Positions 37,324 through 48,941 of a stretch of 64,000 nucleotides of DNA are shown here, piece after piece. The translations under genes and the position numbers were made by a program. The stretch's first letter is position 1, and the number at the start of each line of letters is the position of its first letter. Source of the DNA: Theropithecus gelada (taxonomy: Eukaryota > Chordata > Mammalia > Primates > Cercopithecidae); the NCBI RefSeq assembly GCF_003255815.1, contig NC_037680.1:8397187-8461186 (forward strand), read 5' to 3'. Below the pieces are notes generated by a model. The model ran no database searches, was not told where the DNA came from, and worked only from the letters and a program-made list of their open reading frames with translations.

Positions 37324-39060
37324 CATCCATCCTACAAAGCCAGCAATTTGCCATCTCAGATAATTAGAACCTAGCCTTTTACTCTGAGTTTAGAACTCTT
37401 TCCCCCAAATTCACTATCTTTTTATGCATGTGTGTTCCCAGCAGATTTCAAATATTTGTTGTTTTTTAACTTTCAATAAGAAAAATCACATTCCATGCCC
37501 ACAACAGAATAAAGAGTATGCGGGAGGGCAAAATCCTGAACAAGGTTGGAAGAAGAAGTTTCTATCTCTCTCTCTCTCTCTCTTTCTTAACATAGTGTTG
37601 GAGATATTTTAAAGGGAGGGGAGGATTTTCAATGATAATTAGATTTAGCTTTACTGAACATCTGTATTAAGGCATTCTGGTCTAAATTCACCCTGCGTTA
37701 ATCTGTATCTCTTTCTTTCTCTTTCCTTGGATAGCATTTCTACTCTTTTTTAACATTCCTTATTTTCCTTTATCTTAAACTCCCCTCTGTATAACTAAGT
37801 AGATCTTATTTCATGATGAGAGGGTAAAATCAAAGTTACTTAAGATTAGGAAGAGTAACAGTTTTTCCTGTAATGATTGGCTGCTGCATAGTGAAAGCCA
37901 AACTGAGCATCTGATGGGACCTCTGGGGACAAGCACATTTCACAGCCCAACATTACCGATTCATCCCGTCTCTGCAAATGATGTTCCACTGCTGGTTAGA
38001 GTGTGAATGGTTATGGAAAAGGCAGTGGGGGTGGATAGAATTCAGATATACCATATCAAAACTTGATCAAAGCTTATTTCTGGAAGCTGGCCTTAAGATA
38101 TCCAATCATTCAATTCCATCAAGAAAAGTATTAGGAGGATCAGAAAACATCAAAAGGTCATGTAACCCCATCTGGTACCCATCATCTCTATATTATACTG
38201 TGAACCCTAAGAAGAAGTTGATTACTAAGAGTTGACTACTACAAGTGGTATAGATAATTTTCATTATTTGCAGTTGTTTTTACCTGTACTCTCACCATAA
38301 ACACTGAATTAGCAATTACTGAATCATTGGTCCTAGGAGAAATACAGGATCAGGTTCCTGTGAGCCTCTGGTCACAACATTTTCATGAACCCTTTAATAT
38401 ATAACCTATTTCATATGTGTTTCTGTTTAAAGACACCTTATTTTAAACACCTTATTTTAAAGACACCTTATTTCATTAACATTGAACTCACGGCCAACAA
38501 CACTATAACTCATGCTTGAATGAGGCTTATCTAACACATGTATTTGCTCCATAAGGCACACCAGAGCATTCTCACACTAAGGAAAAGAGGATAACTCTTT
38601 ATCACTATGCTTGGGGGCAGGAGTGAGTGGTGGGGAGTGATTTTAAACAGGAACATGCCCAACAGAAAGCACACAATGTGAAAAACATGTCACTAAGTAG
38701 ACCCTCAAAATGATAATTGTTTACAGTAAAAGAGCTGAAACAGGAAGGCACAGTGTCACCTTGTTCAACCTTAGCTGGGAAGGTAGACAACAAGCAATTC
38801 AATTGTTCTGCTATCCTGCATATGTCTATGAATGACAGTGAAAGACCTAAGAGTAGATTTGGGGGGGCACAAGTTAACTTTAGCATGTAGCTGAATTTGT
38901 ATATATGGAATTTATGGATAATAATCTACTGTATTAATTATATAAACATGGCATAAGATATTATTGGAAGAAAGAAAAAACAGACATATTTTAGTCCTGC
39001 CAAAATTTGAACACAAGGAAAGTACAGAAGTTATCCAAATTCTGATATTCATGCTCTGTA
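37324..39060. other. Low-repeat interval
   Basis: No gene or interspersed repeat recognised. It contains a (TC)n run at about 37562-37583 and a small tandem repeat at 38427-38472. The 93- and 85-codon open frames (38605-38886 minus, 37978-38235 plus) match no known family. Confidence 0.4.
38427..38472. repeat. Three-copy tandem repeat
   Basis: The unit 'acaccttattt(taaag)' occurs three times with a one-to-three-base variation in spacing. Confidence 0.85.
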
Positions 39061-39594
39061 AATGAAAATTAGCTACATTCACTTATTTAACAAATTTCTG
39101 TTAAGCAATATCTTTGATACAGGCACTACAATAAGTATTATTTTTTTAAATTATCATAATAAATTTTTTTTAAATAAGATAAATAAGAGTGTCAGTTGAT
39201 AATTTGTATTTACTTTTATATGTTGTTTGTTGGTTTATAAATGACTATTGAATACTAATTATGTAACTATTGGATACTAATTATGTGCAAGCTCATAAAT
39301 GAGGTAACTTGCAAAATGCAAAGACCAAGATAAATGTAATCTCTGTCCCCAAGGAGCTTATGTTCCATTCAGTGCAACAAGGCCAAGAAACATTACATTG
39401 GTATAGAATACTCTGTTGTAGGTCATGGTTCAATTAGGACTGCATATTATAAGTCCATTAGCTTTCCAATAAATGATTAATCTTTTCGGTTTTAAGAGCA
39501 CATCATAGAAAATATAATAGTTGACTTAGATGAAGTAATTTACATAGTTTAGAAAAATACAGCTAGTGTGTCAAACTTAAGATAGCCCTGCATA
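39061..39594. other. Mostly unassigned, with a possible ancient SINE trace
   Basis: About 39280-39400 ('aattatgtgcaagctcataa' and 'tctctgtccccaaggagctt') resembles the MIR/L2-related repeat also seen at 6440. Too diverged to name. Confidence 0.4.
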
Positions 39595-39810
39595 TAATAA
39601 TAATTTGAATTCAGCTTTCACTACATACCAGATTCTGCATAACACTTTACATATATTATATAATTTAATATTTACATCAACCTCAAGAAGTGAATATTAT
39701 TTGTAATTCATAAAATAGGCTCTGCCAAATTCAAGCTTGAAACTGAAAGTTTAGGTAGGAAAGAGTCACAATTTGAACCGAGATCTGTCTGATTACAATC
39801 CACTTTGTGA
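39595..39810 (+). repeat. MIR SINE
   Basis: 'tttcactacataccagattc' with 'ataacactttacatatatta', 'acatcaacctcaagaagtga' and 'tgaaccgagatctgtctgat' follow the MIR core and tail. Confidence 0.72.
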
Positions 39811-40974
39811 TTGAATCTCTCTGCACAATACCTTTCAGGGAGCTAGTACATGAAGCATGACTCCAGTTTTGCAAAAGACTCATTTCCAAATTGATAGAAA
39901 TATGCATGAATTAATTGATTACCAGAGTTAAGAGAGATTTCATTTTGGAAACATGATCTGATATATCAGATTAAAAATGTAAATTGTCTTTTCTTTAACT
40001 GTTTTTCACAATTTTTTTTTCTTGGAATATCAGTTATTACCTAAGACATCTATGGGGATTCATGTCAAGGAGCGTTACACTTAAAAGAACAAAGAACAGT
40101 GTACCCTAGTAATTTATGCTTGAACCAGAGGCTTGCATCTCTGGATACAAAATCTTTTTCTGCACTGCAGTTAAACAGCCGAATTGATATAAATAGCATT
40201 CATTTTCATGGCCTGGAGAATATTTAAAATAGGATTATGGATTTGCCATGGAATCAAACAGTTAGGAAAACTGAACTGTGAGAAAGCAAGCTACTGTGTC
40301 AACAGCATTTATAAAAGAATGCCAGTAAGAGGAAAGACAATACAGGCAAAATGGGATTTGTTTCTCTTGGAAGTCAGTAATACAATGATGCCAAGTTTGT
40401 TCTAGGATAATGAGATACCTTTTAAGATGAGTGAGTTGTGACTGTGTTGTTTGAAAAGATTTATCTTCTTTACACAGTTAAGAACTAACTATCTCCTAGC
40501 TATGAGCTAGGAGACTCTAGTGTTGTAATACGATTCACACAATGATAAACTACAGCTGTACAGAAATATTTTTAAAACATTGCCCTTTTAACAAAAGCTT
40601 TGTGAACATTGAACAACAAGTATTGCTTGAAAGGGAAAATATATATGAGTATTAAAAGTATACTTAATATTTATCAGTATTTTAAACTACTTCAAAATAT
40701 TTCTTACTTAATGTTCACTGTAACCTTAAAAGGATATTATCTATTCAAGATATACAGCTAGTATAACTAGAATTGGAACTAAGATCTTATAGATTCTAAA
40801 ATCCATAGCTTTTCTACTACAATAAGAAAGAAAAAAATGCAAGCATGACTTTACTATGATACATCATAGAGGAATCACATAGCATTCTTCAATTGCATTT
40901 CCATTTTGGTAAGTGGCAAACAGTAAAATACTTAAGGTGGTGAGTCTGAAAGTATGATGATTAAGAAGATAAAA
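39811..40974. other. Unassigned low-repeat interval
   Basis: No repeat family recognised across nearly 1.2 kb. Contains the perfect hairpin at 40492-40514. Confidence 0.4.
40492..40514. repeat. Perfect 10-bp hairpin, ATG loop
   Basis: 'tctcctagct', 'atg', 'agctaggaga'. No flanking element accounts for it. Confidence 0.95.
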
Positions 40975-41565
40975 TTTAAGAGTTTTATTTTTATTTTATG
41001 TTTTAAAAATAGACTATATTTAGAGCATTTTTGGGTTCACAGTGAAATAGAGTGGAAGTTAGAGAGAGTACTCATACAACTCTGTTGCCACACATGCACA
41101 GCCTCTCCACTCTCAACATCCCCTACCAGAGTGGTACACATGTTACAATCAATAAACCTATATCAACATGCCATTGTCACCCAAAGTCCATAATTTCCAC
41201 TAGGGTTTACTCTTGATGTTGTATATTCCATGAGGTTTTATGAGTATATAATGACTTGTCTTTGTGATTACAGTATCACACGGAATAGTTTCATTGCCCC
41301 CAAAATTCTGTGTGTTCCACCAGTTTATCCCTTCTTCTATCCTAATCCCTAGCAAACACTAAATTTTTTACTGTCTCCACAATTTTGCATTTCCCAGAAT
41401 GCCATAGAGTTGGAATCATCCAGTATGCAGACTTTTCAGATTGGCTTTTTTCACTTAGTGATATGCACATGCATTTCATCCATGTGTTTTCATGTCTTGA
41501 TAGTTCATCTCTTTTTCAATAAATAATATTGCATAGTCTAGATATGTCACAGTTTACAGGTGTTG
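40975..41565 (-). mobile_element. Old L1 (L1M) 3' end, antisense
   Basis: Plus-strand blocks 'gagcatttttgggttcacag', 'cacatgcacagcctctccac', 'ttgtcacccaaagtccataa' and 'gaatgccatagagttggaat' are the reverse complement of an L1M 3' UTR and ORF2 end. Confidence 0.85.
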
Positions 41566-42820
41566 TTTTAATTAGGCTATATTTATGACAAAATCTACAA
41601 AACATAAAAATAAACTTGCTATTTAAAAAGCAAAACAAAACTGTCACAAAACCAATTTGGTCATTCTGTTATAGGCAGCATGATGCTGTGCTCAGACAGG
41701 ATGTATAATAAAGTAATATTTACACTTTTCCTTGGTATATTTGGGTCTAGTAGGTGTCACAGTGGAAAAGAATTGGATACTGTGTCAGCAATTTTATAAA
41801 TTATAGTATATTCCCTCTGAACTAAAATACAATACTTTCAGAAATACTGACTGTAAATGCTGATAATCTAATGAGATGAATGAAGTACACATGTTTTTAT
41901 GTGATATATTTATTTTACTTTAGACAATGGATGGCTGATGACTCAAATATTAAAAGTATACCAAAATTACCTGGACAACATTTTTTAATTGCATGTAGGA
42001 CTATTCTGCCTAGGATATAGTTCAGCTGGCCTATGTATTAATAGCAGCTAACACCAGAAAATTATACTTTATTACCCCAAATGAGATGTTTGAGTGAGCA
42101 GAATAAATCATTTCCTGATATATTCCCTGTTACATAAATAAGGTTATTATATTATAGGAAAACCTTCTTTAAACTGCTCTTAGAATTGCTCTTAGAGTTC
42201 CTGAGATGTTTTCTATAGTGCAAAATTCCTTTTCAAAGATGCTCCATTTTTCAATAATCGATATTTAACATGTAACTTTCACCATACCACACTCTTGAGT
42301 AAACTAACAGCCACATTGACAATGCCACTGTTTGTAATATAATATTTTCATGGGCCAGACCTTTCCTCTTTAATTACTGCAAATAAGCAACTTCCACATC
42401 AGTTGACATTAAATTGTTTTCTACTTATCATCATTTGAAAACATCCGGTTTGATAACCTGAATGACATTTAAAATCAATTACTGACAGTAGTACAAGTGA
42501 TTTTTTATTTATACTGAAATAAGTTCAAACATTGTCTCACTAGCTATAAACTAGTTTTCTCTCTAGCATATCTATGCAGAAATACATACATTGCAATAGG
42601 ACAGAAAGCCAGACTCCCAAACCTGCTTCCCTTTATTACTGAACTAGAAAGGTAAGGATGAAAATTATTGTTTCAACACATGGGAAATTACAAGCCCTTG
42701 TTAACTGAATAAAACGTGACTTAGAAAAGTGGTCATTTCATTTCCCAGCAGCTTTGGAGAAAATATTTTCTTCATTTCAATAGCATCAAATCTTAGCATA
42801 TGTTTACCTTAGCAAGTTAC
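41566..42820. other. Unassigned AT-rich sequence
   Basis: No gene or confident repeat. Confidence 0.35.
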
Positions 42821-43001
42821 AAGAAAGAAGAAAAAGAAAGAAAGAAAGAAAAAGAAGGGAAGGGAAGGGAAGGAAAGGGAAAAGGGAACGGGGAAGGGAG
42901 AAGGGGGAAGGGGGGAGAGGGAAGGGGGGAGGGGAGGGGGGGAGGGGAGGGGAGAGGGGAGGGAAGGGAAGGGAAGGGAAGGGAAGGGAAGGGAAAAAAA
43001 A
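42821..43001. repeat. 181-base purine tract (GAAA/GGGA/GGGGA)n
   Basis: The plus strand is all A and G except one C at 42889. The last 112 bases are uninterrupted. It grades from AAAG units through GGGGGA blocks back to AAGGG units. It is mirror-repeat-like and G-rich enough for triplex or quadruplex formation. The lysine/glycine-rich frame at 42800-43027 and the proline-rich frames opposite are products of this repeat and not genes. Confidence 0.97.
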
Positions 43002-43369
43002 CCACCATTTACTCATCAAGGAAATAGAGAAAATAATATATATCCAAATGTTTTGTTATGAGAATTAAAGGACAAAAATATATGGAAATTTTTTAGTTAT
43101 TACCTGAGGCTAAGGTCAAGAGAATACAACCGGAAAAGCTCAAATCTATTTCAATTGCAACTTGTTAACTTATTCCTTAAAAGTTTTACTATCAGGCAGA
43201 GATAGAAAATCCTTAAAATGAGTTGTATGGATTTTGTATTTGTAACTTTGCATAACACTATACCCTCATACATAATTAACATACCTGTGTTAAATGATTT
43301 TTTAAATATTAGAAAAATGGTAATAAATATAAATTTTGAGAAAGTATGATAATATATGTATTTATCTAT
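43002..43369. other. Unassigned AT-rich sequence
   Basis: Nothing recognised. Confidence 0.35.
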
Positions 43370-44290
43370 TAATAGCTAGATTGTTCATATTTTCCATATA
43401 CCATAGACAACTCTAAAATTATTTTTATTACTTAGCTTGCATATGCTTAGGATATATTCTCAAAAGTTAAATGGGTAAATCAGAAGATACGCACATTTTA
43501 CATTTTTATTCCTATTACCAGTCATTTTTTTATTAAAGTTAAAAACAATTTATAGTCCTACATGCTATACAAGCATCTCTCTCTTTGCTCAATGTCACAA
43601 TACAATCATGTTACCACTGAGGTAATTTAAATTGTTTCAAGGATAAACAATGACAACAACAGCAACAACAACAACAAATCATTTAGACTTGTAGTTTGAT
43701 TATGATTGGGCTTGAATATCCCATCATAAGCTATAATCACTTGTATTTCTACATTCATAACTTGTATATCAATGTCTTTTTCCTGTTTGTTCTTGGGAAT
43801 TCATTCATCTTTTTCTTGTTGATCTCTAAAAGCTCTTTTTATATGACAGATTATAACTTTGTTTTTATGTATGCAGTAAACATTTTACCCCATTTAGCAT
43901 TTGTGTTTTCATTTTGTGTGTTTTCCATAGATCATTTTTAAATCTTTATATGCTTATTCTATAAGTTATTTCCTTTATGGTCGCATAATTAGGTAGCATG
44001 CCAAGAGTAGCTTCACTAGCTTAACATCGTAAGTTCTCACACACGTTTTTCTTCTAGTACTTTTAAAATCCATGATCTCTTAAATAAAGCAATAATTATT
44101 TTTTATTTATGGGGTAAGGTATACACCCAGTTTTGTTTTTTATTCCCCAAATTACCAGAAAGTTGCTTAATGCAATTTGTTCTGTAATTTGCCGTTTTTC
44201 TTTATTTGAATGTTATACTTAAATTCTATACATAATTTGTCTTTTACTGGTCTATTGTGGATTTATTTATTTGTTTGCCTTTTCCTTACA
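43370..44290 (-). mobile_element. Old L1 (L1ME-like) fragment, antisense
   Basis: 'gatctctaaaagctcttttt', 'cagtaaacattttacccca' and 'ttcctttatggtcgcataat' resemble reverse-complement L1 ORF2 C-terminal sequence. An ACA-rich run interrupts it at about 43650-43679. Confidence 0.6.
43650..43679. repeat. (ACA)n low-complexity repeat
   Basis: 'gacaacaacagcaacaacaa' repeat run. Confidence 0.85.
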
Positions 44291-45081
44291 AGAATTATAT
44301 TGCATCTTTAAAACACATTTAATCACAAAGAATATTAATACATTTTCATATTTTGGTGATATATACACACTCTAAATATCGATTGCTTAAACACATCTTA
44401 TTCTTATTAAGTTCTAGTAAACTGAGAAGCATATTAAATATTGTTGAATAAAACTTTTATTTAAAAATGTTTTAAAACTTTTTACTTACAAATCTTTAAA
44501 ATGTTCTTGTCATTTATAAACTTTAAAAAATTTTGATTGACATATAAAATTGTACATATTTTTGGAATACAATGTGATATTTTTATATATGTATATAATA
44601 TATAATGATTAAATCTGTGTAATTAGCATACTCATCACCTAAAACATTTATTATTTCTTTGTGTTGTGAACATTCAAAATCCTCTCTTTAGGATTTTTGA
44701 AAATATATATTAAATTATTTTTAACTATAGTTGCCCAAGGTGGTATAGTATTCTAGGATTCCTTTTTTCTAGCTATAATTTTATGTCCTTTACTCAACCT
44801 CTTACTATCTTCTCTTACTCCTACCCTTTCAAGCCTCTAATAACCACAGTTCTTCTCTTTACTTCTGTGAGCTAAATGTTTTTGTTCCCACATACAAGTG
44901 ACACACATCTTTTTGTGCCTAACTTATTACACTTAATATAATGCCTTCCAGGTTTATCCATGTTGATACAAATAACATAATTTTATTAATTTTTAATAGC
45001 TGAATATTATTCCCTTGTGTATTTATACCACAATTTTTTAATCCATTCAGCTGGTGATGGACACTTACATTGATTCCATAC

Positions 45082-45520
45082 TGTTCATTTTCACACTGCT
45101 ATGAAGAAATATCCGAGACTTGGTAATTTACAAAGAAAAGAGGTTTAATTGACTCACAGTTCCAAATGGCTGGGAAGGCCTCAGGAAACTTACAATCATG
45201 GTGGATGGGGAAGCAAACATGTCCTTCACAAGTCAGAAAGAGAGAAGAGTGCCAAGCAAAGGGTGAAAAGCCCCCTATAAAGCCATCAAATCTCCTAAGA
45301 ACTCACTATCATGAGAACAGCATGAAGGTAACTGCTCCTATGATTCAATTACCTCCCATCAGGTCCCTCCCACGACATGTAGGGATTATGGGAACTACAA
45401 CTCAATACAAGATTTTGGTGGGGGACACAGCTAAATCATATAATTCCACCCATGCCTCCCCCAAATCTCATGTCCTCATATTTTAAAACACAATCATACC
45501 CTTCCAACAGTCCTCTTACT
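45082..45520 (-). mobile_element. MaLR (MST/THE1) 3' LTR plus adjoining internal end
   Basis: The reverse complement holds an LTR (45082-45442): plus-strand 'gaggtttaattgactcacag', 'aggaaacttacaatcatggt' and 'aggtccctcccacgacatg'. Beyond it, 45443-45520 ('acccatgcctcccccaaatc' and on) is the short piece of MaLR internal region that lies just upstream of a 3' LTR. The rest of the internal region and the other LTR are absent. No open frame survives. Confidence 0.8.
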
Positions 45521-47118
45521 TGATATGATTTTGAGTTTTCAAAAATAATTTGAGACTTGTTTTTGGCCCAAAGTATAATTAATGCTAGATAATATTTTAT
45601 GTGATAATGAGAAGAATGTGTTTTCTGCAGCTAAAGGATAAAATGACTTACAAATGTCTTTTAGGTCTATTTGGTGTAAAGTGCAGTGTAAGACCTATGT
45701 TTCGCCATTCTTTGTCTAGATGATATGTTTCATGCTGACAGTCAGGTGTTAAAGTCCCCAGCTTTTATTGTACTAGAGATTCTCTCTCCCCTTAGTTCTA
45801 ACAATATTGCCTTAGTAAATCTGGATGCTATGGTATTGGGTACATATATATTTAACATTGTTATATCCTCTTGCTTAATTGATCTTATTATTACACAATA
45901 ACCTTCTTTGTTTCTTTTTTTGTTACTTAAAGTTTATTTTATCTGATATAAATATACCTTTCCTGCTCACTTTTTATTTCCATTTGTATGAAATAACTTT
46001 TTCCGCCTCTTCACTTTCTGTCTACATGTGTCTTTACAAATGAAGTGAGTCTCTTGTGGGCAGCATATAGCTGAGTCTTGTTTTTGAGTCGATTCAGCCA
46101 ATCTGTATCTTTTTATTGGAGAATTTAAATCATTTACATGCTAGTCAGTTACTGACTGGGAAACACTTACTCCTATCATTTTTTACGTTGTTTTCTGGTG
46201 TTTTGCAAATTCTTTGTTTCTTTCTTCCTCTCTTATTGTTTATCTTTTCAGTTTGGTGATTTTTTATATTGATTCAATTTGATTCTGTTTTATTTCTCAT
46301 TTATTTATCTGTTCTACCAGTGAGGTTCACATTTTTATATGTTTTTATAATGGTAGAGATTGCCCATGTGCTTTCAAATGTAAGACTTTCTTAAGCATTC
46401 TTGTAGGACCAGTCTAATGGTGATGAATTCCCTCAGTTTTTGCTTGCCTGGGAAACACTTTATTTCTCCTTAATTTCTAAAGGATAGCTTTGTCTGAGTA
46501 TTATATTTCTGGCTGGAGGGTTGTTTATTTGTCTGCTTTTCCCTGAACTTTGACTATATTATCCTATTATCTCCTGATCTGTATAGTTTCCATTGACAAA
46601 TTTACCATTTCTCTGATTGGGATTTCCTTATGTGTGTCTTAATGCTTTCCTCTTGTTGTTTTTAAAAGTCTCTCTTTATCTTGTGGCAGTTGTTTATTGT
46701 ATCTCAGAGAGGAAATTCTTGGGTAAATCTACATGGAAATATTTGAGTTTCTTGTTATTTGCATGCCATACATCTTCCAAGAGTTGAGAGTTTTCAGCTA
46801 TTACATCATTAAACAGGGTTTCTATGCTTTTCTTCTTATATGCTTAATCTGCTTCATGTGGAACTCCCACGACTCCAATATTTGTTTTCTTAATGTCCTC
46901 TTATATGTCCTGTAGTCCTGCTTCATTCATTTTTATTATTTTTCCTCTTTCGGCTAACTCATTTATCTCAAAAGACCTGTCTCTAAGTTCAGAAATACTT
47001 TCTTCTACTTAATTTAATCTATTGATGAAGCACTTATTTTTATTGTATTTATTAATTTTTCAATTTTAATATTTCTGTTTGTTTCTTTTTTGTTATAGCT
47101 CTCTTTTTATTGAGTTTC

Positions 47119-47132
47119 TAAATCATAGTTTT
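47119..47132. repeat. Target-site duplication, left copy (young L1)
   Basis: 'taaatcatagtttt' here is repeated exactly at 48928-48941, enclosing the young L1. Confidence 0.92.
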
Positions 47133-48927
47133 GTTTTTGTTTTTTTTTATACTTTAAGTTCTAGGGTACATGTGCATAACGTGGTTTGTTACATATGTAT
47201 ACTTGTGCCATGTTGGTGTGCTGCACCCATCAACCCATCAGCACCCATCAACTCGTCATTTACATCAGGTATAACTCCCAATGCAATCCCTCCCCCTTCC
47301 CCCCCATGATAGGCCCCGGTGTATGATGTTCCCCTTCCCGAGTCCAAGAGATCTCATTGTTCAGTTCCCACCTATGAGTGAGAACATGCAGTATTTGGTT
47401 TTCTGTTCTTGTGATAGTTTGCTAAGAACGATGGTTTCCAGTTGCATCCATGTCCCTACAAAGGACACAAACTCATCCTTTTTTATGGCTGCATAGTATT
47501 CCATGGTGTATATGTGCCACATTTTCTTAATCCAGTCTGTCACTGATGGACATTTGGGTTGATTCCAAGTCTTTGCTATTGTGAATAGTGCCGCAATAAA
47601 CATACGTGTGCATGTGTCTTTATAGCAGCATGGTTTATAATCCTTTGGGTATATACCCAGTAATGGGATGGCTGGGTCATATGGTACTTCTAGTTCTAGA
47701 TCCTTGAGGAATCGCCATACTGTTTTCCATAATGGTTGAACTAGTTTACAATCCCACCAACAGTGTAAAAGTGTTCCTATTTCTCCACATCCTCTCCAGC
47801 GCCTGTTGTTTCCTGACTTTTGAATGACTGCCATTCTAACTGGTGTGAGATGGTATCTCATTGTAGTTTTGATTTGCATTTCTCTGATGGCCAGTGATGA
47901 TGAGCATTTTTTTCATGTGTCTGTTGGCTGTATGAATGTCTTCTTTTGAGAAATGTCTGTTCATATAATTGCTTCAAAGAGAATAAAATACCTAGGAATC
48001 CAACTTACAAGGGATGTAAAGGACCTCTTCAAGGAGAACTACAAACCACTGCTCAGTGAAATAAAAGAGGACACAAACAAATGGAAGAACATACCATGCT
48101 CATGGATAGGAAGAATCAATATCGAGAAATGGCCATACTGCCCAAGGTTATTTATAGATTCAATGCCATCCCCATCAAGCTACCAATGAATTTCTTCACA
48201 GAATTGGAAAAACTACTTTAAAGTTCATATGGAACAAAAAAAGAGCCCGCATTGCCAAGACAATCCTAAGCCAAAAGAACAAAGCTGGAGGCATCACGCT
48301 ACCTGACTTCAAACTATACTACAAGGCTACAGTAACCAAAACAGCATGGTACTGGTACCAAAACAGAGATATAGACCAATGGAACAGAACAGAGTCCTCA
48401 GAAATAATATCACACATCTACAGCCATCTGATCTTTGACAAACCTGAGAGAAATAAGAAATGGGGAAAGGATTCCCTATTTAATAAATGGTACTGGGAAA
48501 ATTGGCTAGCCATAAGTAGAAAGCTGAAACTCGATCCTTTCCTTACTCCTTATACGAAAATTAATTCAAGATGGATTAGAGACTTAAATGTTAGACCTAA
48601 TACCATAAAAACCCTAGAAGAAAACCTAGGTAATACCATTCAGGACATAGGCATGGGCAAGGACTTCATGTCTAAAACATCAAAAGCAACGGCAACAAAA
48701 GCCAAAATTGACAAATGGGATCTAATTAAACTAAAGAGCTTCTGCACAGCAAAAGAAACTACCATCAGAGTGAACAGGCAACCTACAGAATGAGAGAAAA
48801 TTTTTGCAATCTACTCATCTGACAAACAGCTAATATCCAGAACCTACAAAGAACTCAAACAAATTTACAAGAAAAAAACAAACAACCCCATCAAAAAGTG
48901 GGCAAAGGATATGAACAGACATTTCTT
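47133..48927 (-). mobile_element. Young L1 (Old World monkey L1PA type), twin-primed
   Basis: The 3' part is antisense (47133-47967) with a T-rich tail on the left. The 5' part is inverted to sense (47968-48926), beginning 'ttgcttcaaagagaataaaa'. Both parts meet the same ORF2 site: each contains 'atatgaacagacatttct', so 18 bases are duplicated at the inversion. A 14-bp target duplication flanks the whole insert. Total about 1.8 kb, so the L1 is also 5'-truncated. Low divergence marks a recent event. Confidence 0.95.
47361..47879 (-). pseudogene. L1 ORF2p C-terminal remnant
   Basis: A 172-residue open frame inside the young L1 that retains the C-terminal domain of the L1 ORF2 protein and ends at the natural stop region. 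The cysteine-rich motif region reads 'WRGCGEIGTLLHCWWDC' (Cys31, His39, Cys44). In intact L1s the motif is C-x3-C-x7-H-x4-C, and the first cysteine position is Arg27 here. Endonuclease and reverse transcriptase domains are absent from this frame and the upstream half is inverted, so no functional protein can be made. Confidence 0.85.
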
Positions 48928-48941
48928 TAAATCATAGTTTT
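48928..48941. repeat. Target-site duplication, right copy (young L1)
   Basis: Exact copy of 47119-47132. The host L1 5' sequence resumes after it. Confidence 0.92.

Noticed and set aside
42800..43027. Lysine/glycine-rich and proline-rich open frames on both strands
   Set aside because: They are direct translations of the purine microsatellite.
47953..48189. 78-codon plus-strand frame resembling L1 ORF2
   Set aside because: Part of the inverted 5' piece of the twin-primed L1. It starts at the inversion junction and is cut off by a frameshift.
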